The notes beneath the pieces are model-generated. The model did not search any database. It was not told the origin of the DNA and worked only from the letters and a program-made list of their open reading frames with translations. Both the position numbers and the translations under genes were made by a program. 64,000 nucleotides of DNA from Chitinophaga sp. CF118 (lineage in GTDB: Bacteria > Bacteroidota > Bacteroidia > Chitinophagales > Chitinophagaceae): assembly GCF_900112615.1 (NCBI RefSeq), contig NZ_FOMK01000009.1, forward strand, positions 186,001 through 250,000, read 5' to 3'. This document shows positions 23,985-33,811 of this stretch, piece after piece (position 1 is the stretch's first letter; every line of letters begins with the position of its first letter).

Positions 23985-24731
23985 ATGCTGAAAGAGGAGC
24001 GGTTTGATTATATCCTCAAAAAATTAAAAGCAGACCATAAAGTATTGCACACCGAGTTGAGTAATGACTTGCAGGTATCTGAAGATACTGTACGTCGCGA
24101 TTTGGAAACTCTGGCGCAAAATGGCTTGTTAATTAAAGTAAGAGGCGGGGCTATCCCGCATTCTCCTCATCCTTACACTTTTAACGAACGTATTGGTATT
24201 CATGAAGACTCTAAAAAAGCAATTGCGGGTAAAGCATTGTCTTTTTTACATGACGGGCAAACGGTAATTATAGATGGAGGAACATCTACCTATGCTCTCG
24301 TAAAGTTATTCCCACCCTCCTTAAAACTTACAGTTATTACCCCCAGCATCCCCATTGCTATGCAATTGATGGAACATCCTGGAATAGAAGTGATCCTGAC
24401 AGGAGGGCGTATTTTTAAAAGCTCACAGGTTACAGCAGGACTGGATACTATCCGGATGCTGGAAAAGGTACGTGCCGATATATGTTTCATGGGAGTATGC
24501 AGCCTGCATACAGAAGTAGGGGTAACGGGCCCGGATATGGAAGAAGCCGCAGTGAAGAATGTGATGGTACAATCCGCCAACAGGGTCATCGCCCTTGTTA
24601 CCAGTGATAAAATGGGTACAGCCGAACCGTATAAGGTTTGTGATATTACAGAGATGGATACCATCATTACTGATGCAGCAGGACTTGCAATGGCAACTCC
24701 TTACCTGCAATTGGGCATAAAAGTGATTTAA
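23985..24731 (+). CDS. DeoR/GlpR-family transcriptional regulator
   Basis: 248 residues, the usual size. An N-terminal DeoR winged HTH (about residues 1-57: VSEDTVRRDLETLAQNGLL, then KVRGGA, the family hallmark) is followed by a sugar-phosphate-isomerase-like sensor domain (about 75-230) with DGGTST and TGGRIF. Members respond to sugar phosphates. Only one base separates its stop from the MFS start, so the target is probably the co-transcribed transporter. The ligand is likely a phosphorylated sugar derivative, but this is inference. Confidence 0.92.
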   Translation: MLKEERFDYILKKLKADHKVLHTELSNDLQVSEDTVRRDLETLAQNGLLIKVRGGAIPHSPHPYTFNERIGIHEDSKKAIAGKALSFLHDGQTVIIDGGTSTYALVKLFPPSLKLTVITPSIPIAMQLMEHPGIEVILTGGRIFKSSQVTAGLDTIRMLEKVRADICFMGVCSLHTEVGVTGPDMEEAAVKNVMVQSANRVIALVTSDKMGTAEPYKVCDITEMDTIITDAAGLAMATPYLQLGIKVI

Positions 24732-24732
24732 T

Positions 24733-25992
24733 ATGTTACAGGAACTAACTTTAGACTATCCTCACAAAAAAACCGCACGTATTGCGGTAAGTGCATTGTT
24801 CTTCTTAACAGGACTCTGCTTTGCCAGCTGGGCTTCCCGTATCCCTGCCATTCAGCAGAAACTGCATATGAGTGAAGGGGAACTTGGCGGTATGCTGCTC
24901 GCGTTGCCAATAGGCTCTATGATCTCTATGCCGGTGGCAGGATGGCTGGTTGGCAAATTTGGAAGCCGGCAGGTGCTCATGGTGGCTGGATTACTCTACG
25001 GTGGGGTTTTGCCTACACTGGGATTGGTAGAACATTCCTGGCAGTTATTTGGCTGCCTGATGTTATTTGGCTTCTGTGGAAACATGGCAAACATTGCCGT
25101 AAATACACAGGCCGTACTCGTAGAGGCAATGTATGGACGTTCTATTATGGCCTCTTTTCATGGCTTGTGGAGCCTGGCAGGCTTTACTGGAGCGGCTATA
25201 GGAACAGGGATGGCTGCCGGAGGGATTGTTCCTTATCAGCATTTCCTGATCATCATGGTAATCGCTATTATTATTGTAGGAGTAAGTATCCGATCAGTAG
25301 TTCGCCATGATGTGAAAATAGAAGAAGACATTCTTGCAAAAACAGACAGAAGCATTGATGCAAAGCTTGCCAGACTGATAAGGAGAGTAATGCTGCTAAA
25401 AATAAAAAGAGTAAGACAATACCTGGTGCACCTGGTAAAACGGAAATGGAGTGTATTGAAGGTAATTGTAATCCTTGGCATCATTGCTTTTTGCTCTATG
25501 ATCTGTGAAGGGACAATGTTTGACTGGAGCGGGGTATATTTCAAAAAAGTGATTCATTCTCCAGAAGGCATTGCCGGAATTGGATATACCGCATTTATGA
25601 GTACGATGGCGGCATTCCGTTTCATTGCAGATGCACTCACCACCCGTTTTGGTGTAAAGCGGATGTTGCAGTTAAGCGGAGGTCTTACTGCCGCGGGGTT
25701 GATCATTGCTGTAGCATTACCTTATTTTCCCACTGCTATCTTCGGATTTCTGCTGGTAGGAGCGGGTGTGTCTTCTGTGGTGCCCTTAGTATATAGCACC
25801 GCAGGACGGAGTAAAACATTCTCTCCCGGTATGGCCCTGGCAGCAGTATCTACCATTGGTTACCTGGGTTTCCTGTTGGGCCCACCGCTTATCGGGTTTG
25901 TGGCACAGGCAACCAGTTTACGAATTTCGTTTTCTATTATAGCAGTAATGGGAATGTGTATCGCTTTGATGAGTGGGAAGTTAAAGAACTAA
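24733..25992 (+). CDS. MFS transporter (YbjJ/FucP-like)
   Basis: 419 residues with about 12 transmembrane segments. The N-terminal half has FASWASRIPAIQ, typical of the YbjJ/FucP-like branch, and VGKFGSRQV as the loop 2-3 motif A. A large basic cytoplasmic loop (about residues 195-240, rich in Lys/Arg and Ile) joins the halves. Coupled to the DeoR regulator, so probably takes up or exports a sugar-like compound. Terminated by the hairpin at 26031-26066. Confidence 0.87.
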   Translation: MLQELTLDYPHKKTARIAVSALFFLTGLCFASWASRIPAIQQKLHMSEGELGGMLLALPIGSMISMPVAGWLVGKFGSRQVLMVAGLLYGGVLPTLGLVEHSWQLFGCLMLFGFCGNMANIAVNTQAVLVEAMYGRSIMASFHGLWSLAGFTGAAIGTGMAAGGIVPYQHFLIIMVIAIIIVGVSIRSVVRHDVKIEEDILAKTDRSIDAKLARLIRRVMLLKIKRVRQYLVHLVKRKWSVLKVIVILGIIAFCSMICEGTMFDWSGVYFKKVIHSPEGIAGIGYTAFMSTMAAFRFIADALTTRFGVKRMLQLSGGLTAAGLIIAVALPYFPTAIFGFLLVGAGVSSVVPLVYSTAGRSKTFSPGMALAAVSTIGYLGFLLGPPLIGFVAQATSLRISFSIIAVMGMCIALMSGKLKN

Positions 25993-26030
25993 AAAGCGAG
26001 GAAATAAATCAAGGGCCTGGAATTAATTAT

Positions 26031-26066
26031 AAAGATGGCGTATCATTTATTTGATACGCCATCTTT
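26031..26066 (+). terminator. terminator of the DeoR/MFS operon
   Basis: AAAGATGGCGTATCA (26031-26045) and its perfect complement (26052-26066) with a 6-nt loop, 15-bp stem. Confidence 0.8.
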
Positions 26067-26184
26067 AAGTTATGATATATGTATAATTACTATTCGTTTC
26101 TTTTTTCTCTTGTCAGTAAAGGGTTAAGACTGAAAGCTTATTGAAGAGGAAAATTTTTATTCTAACAATACGCTTTGAAAACCG

Positions 26185-26192
26185 TACTTTTG
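26185..26192 (+). promoter_or_regulatory. -7 box candidate for carB
   Basis: TACTTTTG matches TAnnTTTG, 68 nt before the carB ATG. The -33 element is not obvious. Confidence 0.4.
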
Positions 26193-26260
26193 CACGATTT
26201 TTTTGTCTGGTGAATGGTATTAAAATCGTCAGGTTTTTAATTTTACAATAGAAAACGCAA

Positions 26261-29077
26261 ATGCCTAAAGACTCCTCTATCAAATCTGTTCTTATTATTG
26301 GTTCTGGTCCTATTATTATTGGTCAGGCTTGTGAATTTGACTATTCCGGTTCCCAGGCGGCACGTTCGCTGCGCGAAGAAGGAATTAAGGTGGTTCTGAT
26401 AAATTCGAATCCGGCTACTATCATGACGGATCCTATGATGGCCGACAAGGTATACTTGTTGCCCCTCACGGTAGAAAGTATAGAACAGATCCTGGAAGAG
26501 CATCAGATAGATGCCGTATTGCCAACCATGGGTGGACAAACAGCACTGAATCTCTGTAAAGAAGTGGATGAGCTGGGAATATGGCAGAAATATAATGTAC
26601 GCCTGATTGGTGTGGATATTAAAGCGATCGATAAAGCAGAAGACCGTGAACAGTTCCGCCAGTGGATGATTGCTCTTGGTGTGCCCGTAGCTCCTGCCAG
26701 AACAGCCAACTCTTTCCTTGAAGGAAAAGAATTTGCCCAGGAAATCGGTTTCCCGCTGGTAATCCGTCCATCCTTTACCCTGGGTGGTACCGGTGGCGGT
26801 TTTGTACACAGTAAAGATGAACTGGATGAAGCACTTCAACGCGGATTACAGGCATCTCCCATCCACGAAGTACTGGTAGAAAAAGCAGTACTGGGCTGGA
26901 AGGAATTCGAACTGGAATTACTACGCGATAGTAATGATAACGTGGTGATCATCTGTACTGTAGAGAACCTGGACCCTATGGGGATCCATACTGGCGACTC
27001 CATTACAGTGGCTCCTGCCATGACCCTGAGCGATACCGCTTTCCAGGACATGCGTAACAAAGCAATTATGATGATGCGCGACCTTGGCAACTTTGCCGGA
27101 GGTTGTAATGTACAGTTCTCCCTGAACCCTGAGAATGAGGAACTGATCGCTATCGAGATCAATCCCCGCGTAAGCCGCTCTTCTGCCCTGGCTTCCAAGG
27201 CAACGGGTTATCCTATTGCGAAAATAGCTGCTAAACTGGCTATCGGTTATACACTGGATGAACTGGAAAACCAGATCACCAAAACCACTTCCGCTTTCTT
27301 TGAGCCGGCACTGGACTACGTAATAGTAAAAATGCCACGCTGGAACTTTGATAAATTCAAAGGTGCAGATCAGACTCTTGGATTGCAGATGAAATCAGTG
27401 GGTGAGGTAATGGCCATCGGCCGTACTTTCCCTGAAGCGCTGCAGAAAGCCTGTCAGAGTCTGGAAAATGATGCGCTTGGATTAGGATATTACGGCAAAT
27501 CACTCATGAAGAGCGAGCAATTGCTGGAAAGAATGAAAACGCCTACCTGGGACAGGATCTTCCGTATCAAGGATGCCCTGATGGAAGGTGTTTCTGTGAA
27601 GCATTTACATCAGCTTACCTATATAGATAAATGGTTCCTGAACCAGATCAATGATATCGTTACGCTGGAAAAGCAATTGCTGGAGTATGACCTTAACACT
27701 GTGCCCAAGGACATGCTGCACGATGCCAAAAAGATGGGCTTCTCTGATATGCAGCTGACCCACTTACTTGGTAACTGTGAAGAAGAAGAGGTATATGAAA
27801 AGCGTAAATCGCTGGGCATTACCCGTACCTATAAAATGGTAGATACCTGCGCTGCGGAGTTTGAAGCTAAAACGCCTTATTTCTATTCTACTTTTGATAC
27901 CGAGAATGAAAGCAAGCCTTCTGAAAAGAAGAAAGTGATTGTACTGGGCTCCGGTCCTAACCGTATCGGTCAGGGTATCGAATTCGATTACTGTTGCACC
28001 CATGGCCTGCAGGCTATCCAGGAGTGCGGTTATGACGCCATCATGGTGAACTGTAACCCTGAAACAGTATCTACGGACTTCGACATGGCAGACAAGCTGT
28101 ACTTCGAGCCTGTATTCTGGGAACACCTCTGGGAAATCATAGAGCTGGAAAAACCAGAAGGGGTGATTGTACAATTGGGTGGACAAACAGCGCTGAAGCT
28201 GGCGAAACGTCTGGAAGAAAAAGGTATCAAAATTATCGGTACTTCTTTCGATAACATGGACATTGCCGAAGATCGTGGCCGTTTCTCCGATCTGCTGAAA
28301 GATCTGGGCATTCCTTACCCCAATTACGGTACCGCTTATAATACAGATGACGCTATCGAAGTAGCAAAAGAAGTAGGATATCCTGTATTGGTTCGTCCTT
28401 CATATGTACTGGGTGGCCAGCGTATGAGAATCGTGATTAATGAGGAAGAACTGGAAACATCCGTATTAAGCCTGCTGAAGCACTTACCAGGTAATAAGAT
28501 CCTGATTGACCACTTCCTGGATCGTTGCCAGGAGGCAGAGATAGATGGTATCTTCGACGGAGAAGATTTCCATGTGATGGGAGTGATGGAACATATTGAA
28601 CCTGCCGGTATTCATAGTGGAGACAGCAATGCGTTATTGCCATCATTCAATCTCACTCCGCTGGAAGTAACTACCATGGAGTTTTATGCAGAGAAGATTG
28701 CACGCGCACTGAATATCCGCGGACTGATCAACATTCAGTTTGCTATCAAAAACGGACAGGTGTTCGTGATCGAAGCGAATCCACGTGCCTCACGTACCAC
28801 TCCTTTCATCGCCAAAGCATACCAGGTGCCATATCTGAATATCGCTACCAAAGTAATGCTGGGTGCCAAGAAACTGAAAGATTTCACGATAGAGAAGAAC
28901 CTGAAAGGTTTTGCTATCAAAGAACCAGTGTTCTCTTTTAACAAGTTCCCCGGTGTGAACAAAGAGTTAGGACCTGAAATGAAATCTACCGGTGAGGCCA
29001 TCCGCTTTATCAAAGATCTGCGTGATCCTTACTTTAGAACATTATACAAAGAGAAAAGTATGTACCTGAGCAAATAG
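26261..29077 (+). CDS. carB: carbamoyl-phosphate synthase large subunit, short form
   Basis: 938 residues. CarB uses ammonia from the small subunit, bicarbonate and two ATP to make carbamoyl phosphate for pyrimidines and arginine. Both ATP-grasp halves are present: the first opens with VLIIGSGPIIIGQACEFDYS, the second repeats it as VIVLGSGPNRIGQGIEFDYC (about residue 562). The protein ends soon after the second ATP-grasp (FRTLYKEKSMYLSK). The roughly 130-residue MGS-like allosteric domain of the 1070-residue enterobacterial enzyme, which binds UMP and ornithine, is missing. carA is not adjacent. Confidence 0.95.
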   Translation: MPKDSSIKSVLIIGSGPIIIGQACEFDYSGSQAARSLREEGIKVVLINSNPATIMTDPMMADKVYLLPLTVESIEQILEEHQIDAVLPTMGGQTALNLCKEVDELGIWQKYNVRLIGVDIKAIDKAEDREQFRQWMIALGVPVAPARTANSFLEGKEFAQEIGFPLVIRPSFTLGGTGGGFVHSKDELDEALQRGLQASPIHEVLVEKAVLGWKEFELELLRDSNDNVVIICTVENLDPMGIHTGDSITVAPAMTLSDTAFQDMRNKAIMMMRDLGNFAGGCNVQFSLNPENEELIAIEINPRVSRSSALASKATGYPIAKIAAKLAIGYTLDELENQITKTTSAFFEPALDYVIVKMPRWNFDKFKGADQTLGLQMKSVGEVMAIGRTFPEALQKACQSLENDALGLGYYGKSLMKSEQLLERMKTPTWDRIFRIKDALMEGVSVKHLHQLTYIDKWFLNQINDIVTLEKQLLEYDLNTVPKDMLHDAKKMGFSDMQLTHLLGNCEEEEVYEKRKSLGITRTYKMVDTCAAEFEAKTPYFYSTFDTENESKPSEKKKVIVLGSGPNRIGQGIEFDYCCTHGLQAIQECGYDAIMVNCNPETVSTDFDMADKLYFEPVFWEHLWEIIELEKPEGVIVQLGGQTALKLAKRLEEKGIKIIGTSFDNMDIAEDRGRFSDLLKDLGIPYPNYGTAYNTDDAIEVAKEVGYPVLVRPSYVLGGQRMRIVINEEELETSVLSLLKHLPGNKILIDHFLDRCQEAEIDGIFDGEDFHVMGVMEHIEPAGIHSGDSNALLPSFNLTPLEVTTMEFYAEKIARALNIRGLINIQFAIKNGQVFVIEANPRASRTTPFIAKAYQVPYLNIATKVMLGAKKLKDFTIEKNLKGFAIKEPVFSFNKFPGVNKELGPEMKSTGEAIRFIKDLRDPYFRTLYKEKSMYLSK

Positions 29078-29100
29078 CGCAGTATACAATATCTTATAAA

Positions 29101-29133
29101 GCAAAACGCCTTCCATTTTGGAAGGCGTTTTGC
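29101..29133 (+). terminator. carB terminator
   Basis: GCAAAACGCCTTCCA (29101-29115) and its perfect complement (29119-29133), 3-nt loop, followed by TTTTATTTTTA. Confidence 0.88.
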
Positions 29134-29189
29134 TTTTATTTTTAGTCTGTTTGCAGAGCAATAATATCGCGGTGTGGTATAAAAAAATC

Positions 29190-29220
29190 AGAGCCTGATG
29201 AAGATCAGGCTCTTTCTTTT
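29190..29220 (+). terminator. second tandem terminator after carB
   Basis: AGAGCCTGAT (29190-29199) and ATCAGGCTCT (29204-29213) with loop GAAG, followed by TTCTTTT. It shares the AGAGCCTG half-site with the ispG terminator at 4612-4646. Confidence 0.75.
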
Positions 29221-29589
29221 CCCTCAAAATAACCATTAAAGACACGTCTATTTATTTGCATAAATAGCGTGACCGGTAGTGCAGTTTACTATAAATATTA
29301 AATATTAAAAAGATGTTAACTAATCAATAACAGATTAAGAAAACCGTTATTATTAAATAACTATTTATCAATACAATATTAATTATTAAATATATAGATA
29401 TTTAAAATTGATCTTATTGCAGAAATATATTTTGCCCTAAAAACTTATCGAGCGTTCAAAATTTAAAGACGGGTCTGGTGCTAATATTTTGCATATTTGC
29501 GTATCATAGGTAAAGATGAAGATGAAGGTAATCCCCGGAGAATTTCGTAGGGATATTTGGGATCTTTGTGTACCTCAAAATATAAAACC

Positions 29590-31623
29590 ATGTTTGTTGC
29601 CTTTTTGAAACGCGCACCTTTCGTGCGTCTGATCTTCCCATTAGCCATAGGCATTGTTTTACAACCATATCTGCCATTATTCCCTGGAATTATCTGGGCC
29701 GGTTGCGGACTGTTATTGCTGCTGCTATTCCTGTTATCCCGCCTGTCTGTCTGGATCAGATATGTATATGGTTGGACAATGGGTGTAATTCTACACCTCC
29801 TGATTATTTGTGCTGGCTATCTCCTGACATATTACTCAGATGTACGGCACAACCAATATTACTATGGTCATGTTTTGCGATCAACAGATTTCCTGCTTGT
29901 TATTGTAAAAGAGCCATTACAGGAAAAGGCCCGTTCTTATCGTACCACAGTGCAGGTAACAGCTATTGTCCGCAGGGATAGCATGCTACCCGTAAAAGGA
30001 TCTCTGCTTTTGTATCTGCAGAAAGATACCGCTGTTACTGCTTTGCAGTGTGGAGACCGGTTGTTGCTGTGTAATAAATTGAATGCAGTATCCAATAGTG
30101 GTAATCCGGGTGCATTTGATTACCGCAGGTACTGTGCAGCTCATCAGATTTATCAGCAGGCATATCTGCAAACGGGAGAGTGGCAGTTAAATAAGCGGAA
30201 TAAAGGAGATATTTTATTATCTGCCAGGAATTACTGTTTGCGTATCCTCAATCAGTATATAGGAGGAAAGGAGGCCGGATTGGCAGCAGCACTGCTCATA
30301 GGCTACCGGTATGATCTGGACAAAGAAATGGTACAGGATTATACCAATACGGGGATTGTACATATCATTGCTATTTCCGGAATGCATCTGGCTCTTATTT
30401 ACGGTAGCCTGTTATGGTTGCTGCAGTGGTGGCCTGCTCACCGGTTTACTAACATGTTGAAAGCGCTGCTTATCATTTTTCTCCTGTGGGCTTTTACCTT
30501 GCTCACCGGCGCGTCTGCATCAGTACTGCGGGCAAGTGTGATGTTCACTTTTATCACGGTGGGAAAGTTTGTACTTGATCGTTATACCAATGTATACAAT
30601 ACACTGGCGGCTTCTGCCTTCCTGTTATTATGTTATGATCCCGGTTTGCTTACAGATGCGGGATTCCAGTTATCATATCTGGCAGTATTAAGTATTCTTA
30701 TTTGTTTCAAACCGCTCTATAGTTTGCTCTATTTGCGCAATCGCTGGCTGGACAAGATTTGGGAAGCCATCGCCCTTACACTGGCTGCTCAGTTACTTAC
30801 TTTGCCTGTTTGCCTATACTACTTTCATCAGTTTCCTTTGTACTTTCTGCCAGCGAATCTGCTGGCCGTGCCTTTATCTACTATAATCCTCTATGGAGAG
30901 ATTCTGCTATTAATGCTGGGCAAATTCAACATACCGGCTCATTATATGGGCACCTGTCTACAATGGCTGATGGTCTGGATGAATAAAGGAATTGCAGAAA
31001 TCGGACACCTGCCGGGAGCATTGATCCGGGAAATCTATATCACATTATATGGTACCATTTGCTGTTATATAATGGTCGCAGGGATCTTGGTGTGGTGGTT
31101 GTGCCGTTGGACGAGAGGATTGATAACGGCACTCTGGAGTTGTCTGATATGGGCTGTGTGGAATATGGCCGACAGTTTGCAGGCACACCAGCAGCATCAA
31201 TTGGTGGTGTACAACATTCCGGCACATACAGCTGTTGATGTAATAGACGGACGTAGTGTACGTTTTTTTGGAGATGCTTTCTTAGATCTTTACCTGCAAC
31301 CATCAAGAGCATCCTTTAAAATTCTCCGGAGTTGCCGTACGCCTTCACACTATCTTACTGTGGGGAATAAACGGCTGCTGGTGATCGACGGCGCATTACA
31401 GGTAGCTGCTACAGGAAAAAAAATCAGGATAGATTATCTTTTACTTTCACATAATCCACATGTGGATATCAAACAATTGGATGCATTATTTGATGCGGGG
31501 CTCATAATTTTTGATGCTTCAAACAAACGAAAGAGTATTGAACAATGGAAAAGTGATTGTTACGCGCTAACTTTGCGCTTCTTTTCGGTTCCGGATCAGG
31601 GAGCTTATGTCGTAAAATTCTAA
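29590..31623 (+). CDS. comEC: ComEC/Rec2-family DNA-uptake channel protein, with degenerate beta-lactamase-like end
   Basis: 677 residues from ATG 29590. The order is an N-terminal DUF4131 region with 2-3 membrane segments, the ComEC competence domain with many membrane helices (AALLIGYRYDLDKEM, then IIAISGMHLALIYG, the family signature, about residues 240-275), and a short C-terminal segment (about 590-677). That segment resembles the metallo-beta-lactamase end of longer ComEC proteins but has only LLSHNPHVD instead of HxHxDH. This shortened end is common in Bacteroidota. It would carry single-stranded DNA across the inner membrane during transformation. 12 bp before purH. Confidence 0.88.
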   Translation: MFVAFLKRAPFVRLIFPLAIGIVLQPYLPLFPGIIWAGCGLLLLLLFLLSRLSVWIRYVYGWTMGVILHLLIICAGYLLTYYSDVRHNQYYYGHVLRSTDFLLVIVKEPLQEKARSYRTTVQVTAIVRRDSMLPVKGSLLLYLQKDTAVTALQCGDRLLLCNKLNAVSNSGNPGAFDYRRYCAAHQIYQQAYLQTGEWQLNKRNKGDILLSARNYCLRILNQYIGGKEAGLAAALLIGYRYDLDKEMVQDYTNTGIVHIIAISGMHLALIYGSLLWLLQWWPAHRFTNMLKALLIIFLLWAFTLLTGASASVLRASVMFTFITVGKFVLDRYTNVYNTLAASAFLLLCYDPGLLTDAGFQLSYLAVLSILICFKPLYSLLYLRNRWLDKIWEAIALTLAAQLLTLPVCLYYFHQFPLYFLPANLLAVPLSTIILYGEILLLMLGKFNIPAHYMGTCLQWLMVWMNKGIAEIGHLPGALIREIYITLYGTICCYIMVAGILVWWLCRWTRGLITALWSCLIWAVWNMADSLQAHQQHQLVVYNIPAHTAVDVIDGRSVRFFGDAFLDLYLQPSRASFKILRSCRTPSHYLTVGNKRLLVIDGALQVAATGKKIRIDYLLLSHNPHVDIKQLDALFDAGLIIFDASNKRKSIEQWKSDCYALTLRFFSVPDQGAYVVKF

Positions 31624-31635
31624 TTTTTTCCATAC

Positions 31636-33150
31636 ATGCAAAAGCAAATCAAATCAGCATTGATCTCCGTTTTCTATAAAGATAATCTGGAGAACATCGT
31701 TAGAAAATTAGGTGAGCAGGGCGTAACCATTTATTCAACGGGTGGTACACAAAAGTTTATTGAAGAGTTGGGCGTAAAGTGTGTGGCTGTGGAAGAACTG
31801 ACCGCGTATCCTTCTATTCTGGGTGGCCGTGTAAAAACATTACACCCTAAAGTATTTGGTGGCATACTGGCCCGCCGTGAAAATGCACAGGACCTTGAAC
31901 AGCTGAAGCAGTACGAGATTCCTGAGCTGGACCTGGTAATCGTTGACCTGTATCCGTTTGAGGAAACAGTAAAGAGTACTACAGAAGAACAGACTATTAT
32001 TGAGAAGATCGACATTGGTGGTGTATCACTGATCAGAGCCGCTGGCAAGAACTACAAAGATGTAGTGATTGTAGCCTCTAAAGATCAATATGCAGATCTG
32101 GAAAAAGTGCTGGTTGATAATAACGGTGCTACCACTATCGAAGATCGCAGATCATTTGCTGCAAAAGCATTTGAAGTGTGCGCTCATTATGATGTAGCGA
32201 TTGCTCAGTACTTCCTGCATAACGAACCTTCTGCCTACTTCCAGGTATCTGCCCCGGAAGGACAGGTAATGCGTTATGGAGAAAACCCTCATCAGAAAGG
32301 TGTATTCTACGGAGATCTGTCTGAAATATTCAACAAACTACATGGCAAGGAATTGTCTTATAATAATCTCGTGGATGTTGATGCTGCCTGCCAGCTGATC
32401 CAGGAGTTTACTGATACTACATTTGCGGTGATTAAACATACTAACGTATGTGGTATTGCCAGTCGTGCTACACTGAAAGAAGCCTGGGATGCCGCACTGG
32501 CAGGGGATAAAGAGAGTGCTTTCGGGGGCGTACTGGTTTGTAATGCGGTAGTAGACAAGACTACAGCAGAATCTATCAGTGAAATATTCTTTGAAATCCT
32601 TATAGCACCTGGTTTTGAGCCAGATGCCCTTACTGTATTACAAGCTAAAAAGAACAGGATTCTGTTACAGCAGTTACAACCGGTTAAAGCCTCTTATGTT
32701 TATAAGAATGTGTTGAACGGTGTGCTGATACAGGAAGCCGATAAAGGCAGCTTTAAAGAGTGGAATGATACAGGGGCAAGACCGGCAACTGTTAATGAAA
32801 AAGCGGATCTTGAATTTGCAAACCTGGTATGTAAACACTTAAAATCAAATGCAATTGCTCTGGTAAAAGACAGGCAGCTGATAGGCAAAGGTTGTGGACA
32901 AACATCCCGTATAGATGCTTTGCGTCATGCCATTGAAAAAGCCAACCAATTTAATTTTGATCTTAAAGGTGCTGCCATGGCTTCAGATGCATTCTTCCCA
33001 TTTGACGACTGTGTACGTATTGCACATGAAGAAGGAATCGTAGCCGTGATTCAGCCAGGAGGTTCTGTCCGTGATAATGACTCTGTTGAATTCTGCAAAC
33101 AGAATAATATGGTAATGGTAATGACAGGTATGCGTCATTTCAGACATTAG
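31636..33150 (+). CDS. purH: bifunctional AICAR formyltransferase/IMP cyclohydrolase
   Basis: 504 residues, full length. The N-terminal IMP cyclohydrolase domain (about 1-195) shows ALISVFYKDN, YSTGGTQKFI and LGGRVKTLHPKVFGGI. The C-terminal AICAR transformylase domain has RYGENPHQKGVF, KHTNVCGIA (catalytic KHxNPCG variant) and SDAFFPFDDCV. It performs the last two steps of de novo IMP synthesis. ComEC lies 12 bp upstream, so they may share a transcript. A terminator at 33175-33203 follows. Confidence 0.96.
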   Translation: MQKQIKSALISVFYKDNLENIVRKLGEQGVTIYSTGGTQKFIEELGVKCVAVEELTAYPSILGGRVKTLHPKVFGGILARRENAQDLEQLKQYEIPELDLVIVDLYPFEETVKSTTEEQTIIEKIDIGGVSLIRAAGKNYKDVVIVASKDQYADLEKVLVDNNGATTIEDRRSFAAKAFEVCAHYDVAIAQYFLHNEPSAYFQVSAPEGQVMRYGENPHQKGVFYGDLSEIFNKLHGKELSYNNLVDVDAACQLIQEFTDTTFAVIKHTNVCGIASRATLKEAWDAALAGDKESAFGGVLVCNAVVDKTTAESISEIFFEILIAPGFEPDALTVLQAKKNRILLQQLQPVKASYVYKNVLNGVLIQEADKGSFKEWNDTGARPATVNEKADLEFANLVCKHLKSNAIALVKDRQLIGKGCGQTSRIDALRHAIEKANQFNFDLKGAAMASDAFFPFDDCVRIAHEEGIVAVIQPGGSVRDNDSVEFCKQNNMVMVMTGMRHFRH

Positions 33151-33174
33151 TATTTAACAAACTATAATATTGAG

Positions 33175-33203
33175 AGCATCGGTCATTGGCCGGTGCTTTT
33201 TTT
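33175..33203 (+). terminator. purH terminator
   Basis: AGCATCGG (33175-33182) and CCGGTGCT (33190-33197), one G-T pair, loop TCATTGG, then seven T. Its T-run merges into a TATAACTTG sequence that may be the -7 element of the next operon. Confidence 0.75.
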
Positions 33204-33247
33204 ATAACTTGCAGGCTGCAACTATGGCTTTTTTACATCACAATATC

Positions 33248-33811
33248 ATGAAGGATGCAGATGATGCAGCTTTGATGCAGGAGTATAAACGCTCCGGCAA
33301 GCTGGACTATCTGGCAGCGCTGTATCAGCGCTATATGAACCTGGTATATGGGGTGTGTCTGCGTTTTTTTGATGAAGAAGCAAGTAAGGATGCCGTGATG
33401 CAGATTTTTGAAGAACTGATTGTGAAACTGAAACAGCATGAAGTACAGAACTTTAAAAGCTGGTTGCATGTACTTACCCGTAACTATTGCCTGATGAGGT
33501 TGCGGTCACTGAAAAACAGGGAGGGCAGGGAAATCTCCCTGGATGGATTGCCTGTTATGGAAAACGATTCATTTGTACATCATGAAAATGGAATGAGCGT
33601 AGAAGCTCATTTACAGGATATGGAGAAGTGCCTGGAAACGCTGCCGGAAGAACAAAAGCGGAGTGTAGACCTATTTTATCTGAAGGAAAAGAGTTACCGG
33701 GAAGTTGCTGATATGACAGGGTACGATATGAATAAGGTAAAAAGCTATATTCAAAACGGAAAGCGGAACCTGAAAATTTGTATGGAACAACAACATGCCT
33801 CACAAGCATAA
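33248..33811 (+). CDS. ECF-family RNA polymerase sigma factor
   Basis: 187 residues from ATG 33248. Upstream in-frame ATG 33224 is possible but lies very close to the likely transcription start. Region 2 (about 10-80: LAALYQRYMNLVYGVCLRFF, then KDAVMQIFEEL) and region 4 (about 125-180: LPEEQKRSVDLFYLKEKSYREVA, then YDMNKVKSYIQNGKRNL) are clear. The next gene starts 17 bp before its stop, giving translational coupling with the anti-sigma/TonB protein. Confidence 0.9.
   Translation: MKDADDAALMQEYKRSGKLDYLAALYQRYMNLVYGVCLRFFDEEASKDAVMQIFEELIVKLKQHEVQNFKSWLHVLTRNYCLMRLRSLKNREGREISLDGLPVMENDSFVHHENGMSVEAHLQDMEKCLETLPEEQKRSVDLFYLKEKSYREVADMTGYDMNKVKSYIQNGKRNLKICMEQQHASQA

Larger units (their letters stand above)
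29078..29589. other. 512-bp intergenic region with two terminators and a very AT-rich tract
   Basis: After the tandem hairpins, about 29275-29440 is almost entirely A/T with repeated ATTAAATA-like stretches. No frame, no RNA gene and no DnaA-box cluster recognised. Confidence 0.55.

Noticed and set aside
26243..26839. 198-codon minus-strand frame
   Set aside because: Antisense to carB; no start context or conserved motif.
29275..29440. AT-rich tract as a possible replication origin
   Set aside because: No cluster of DnaA boxes and no dnaA/dnaN neighbours.
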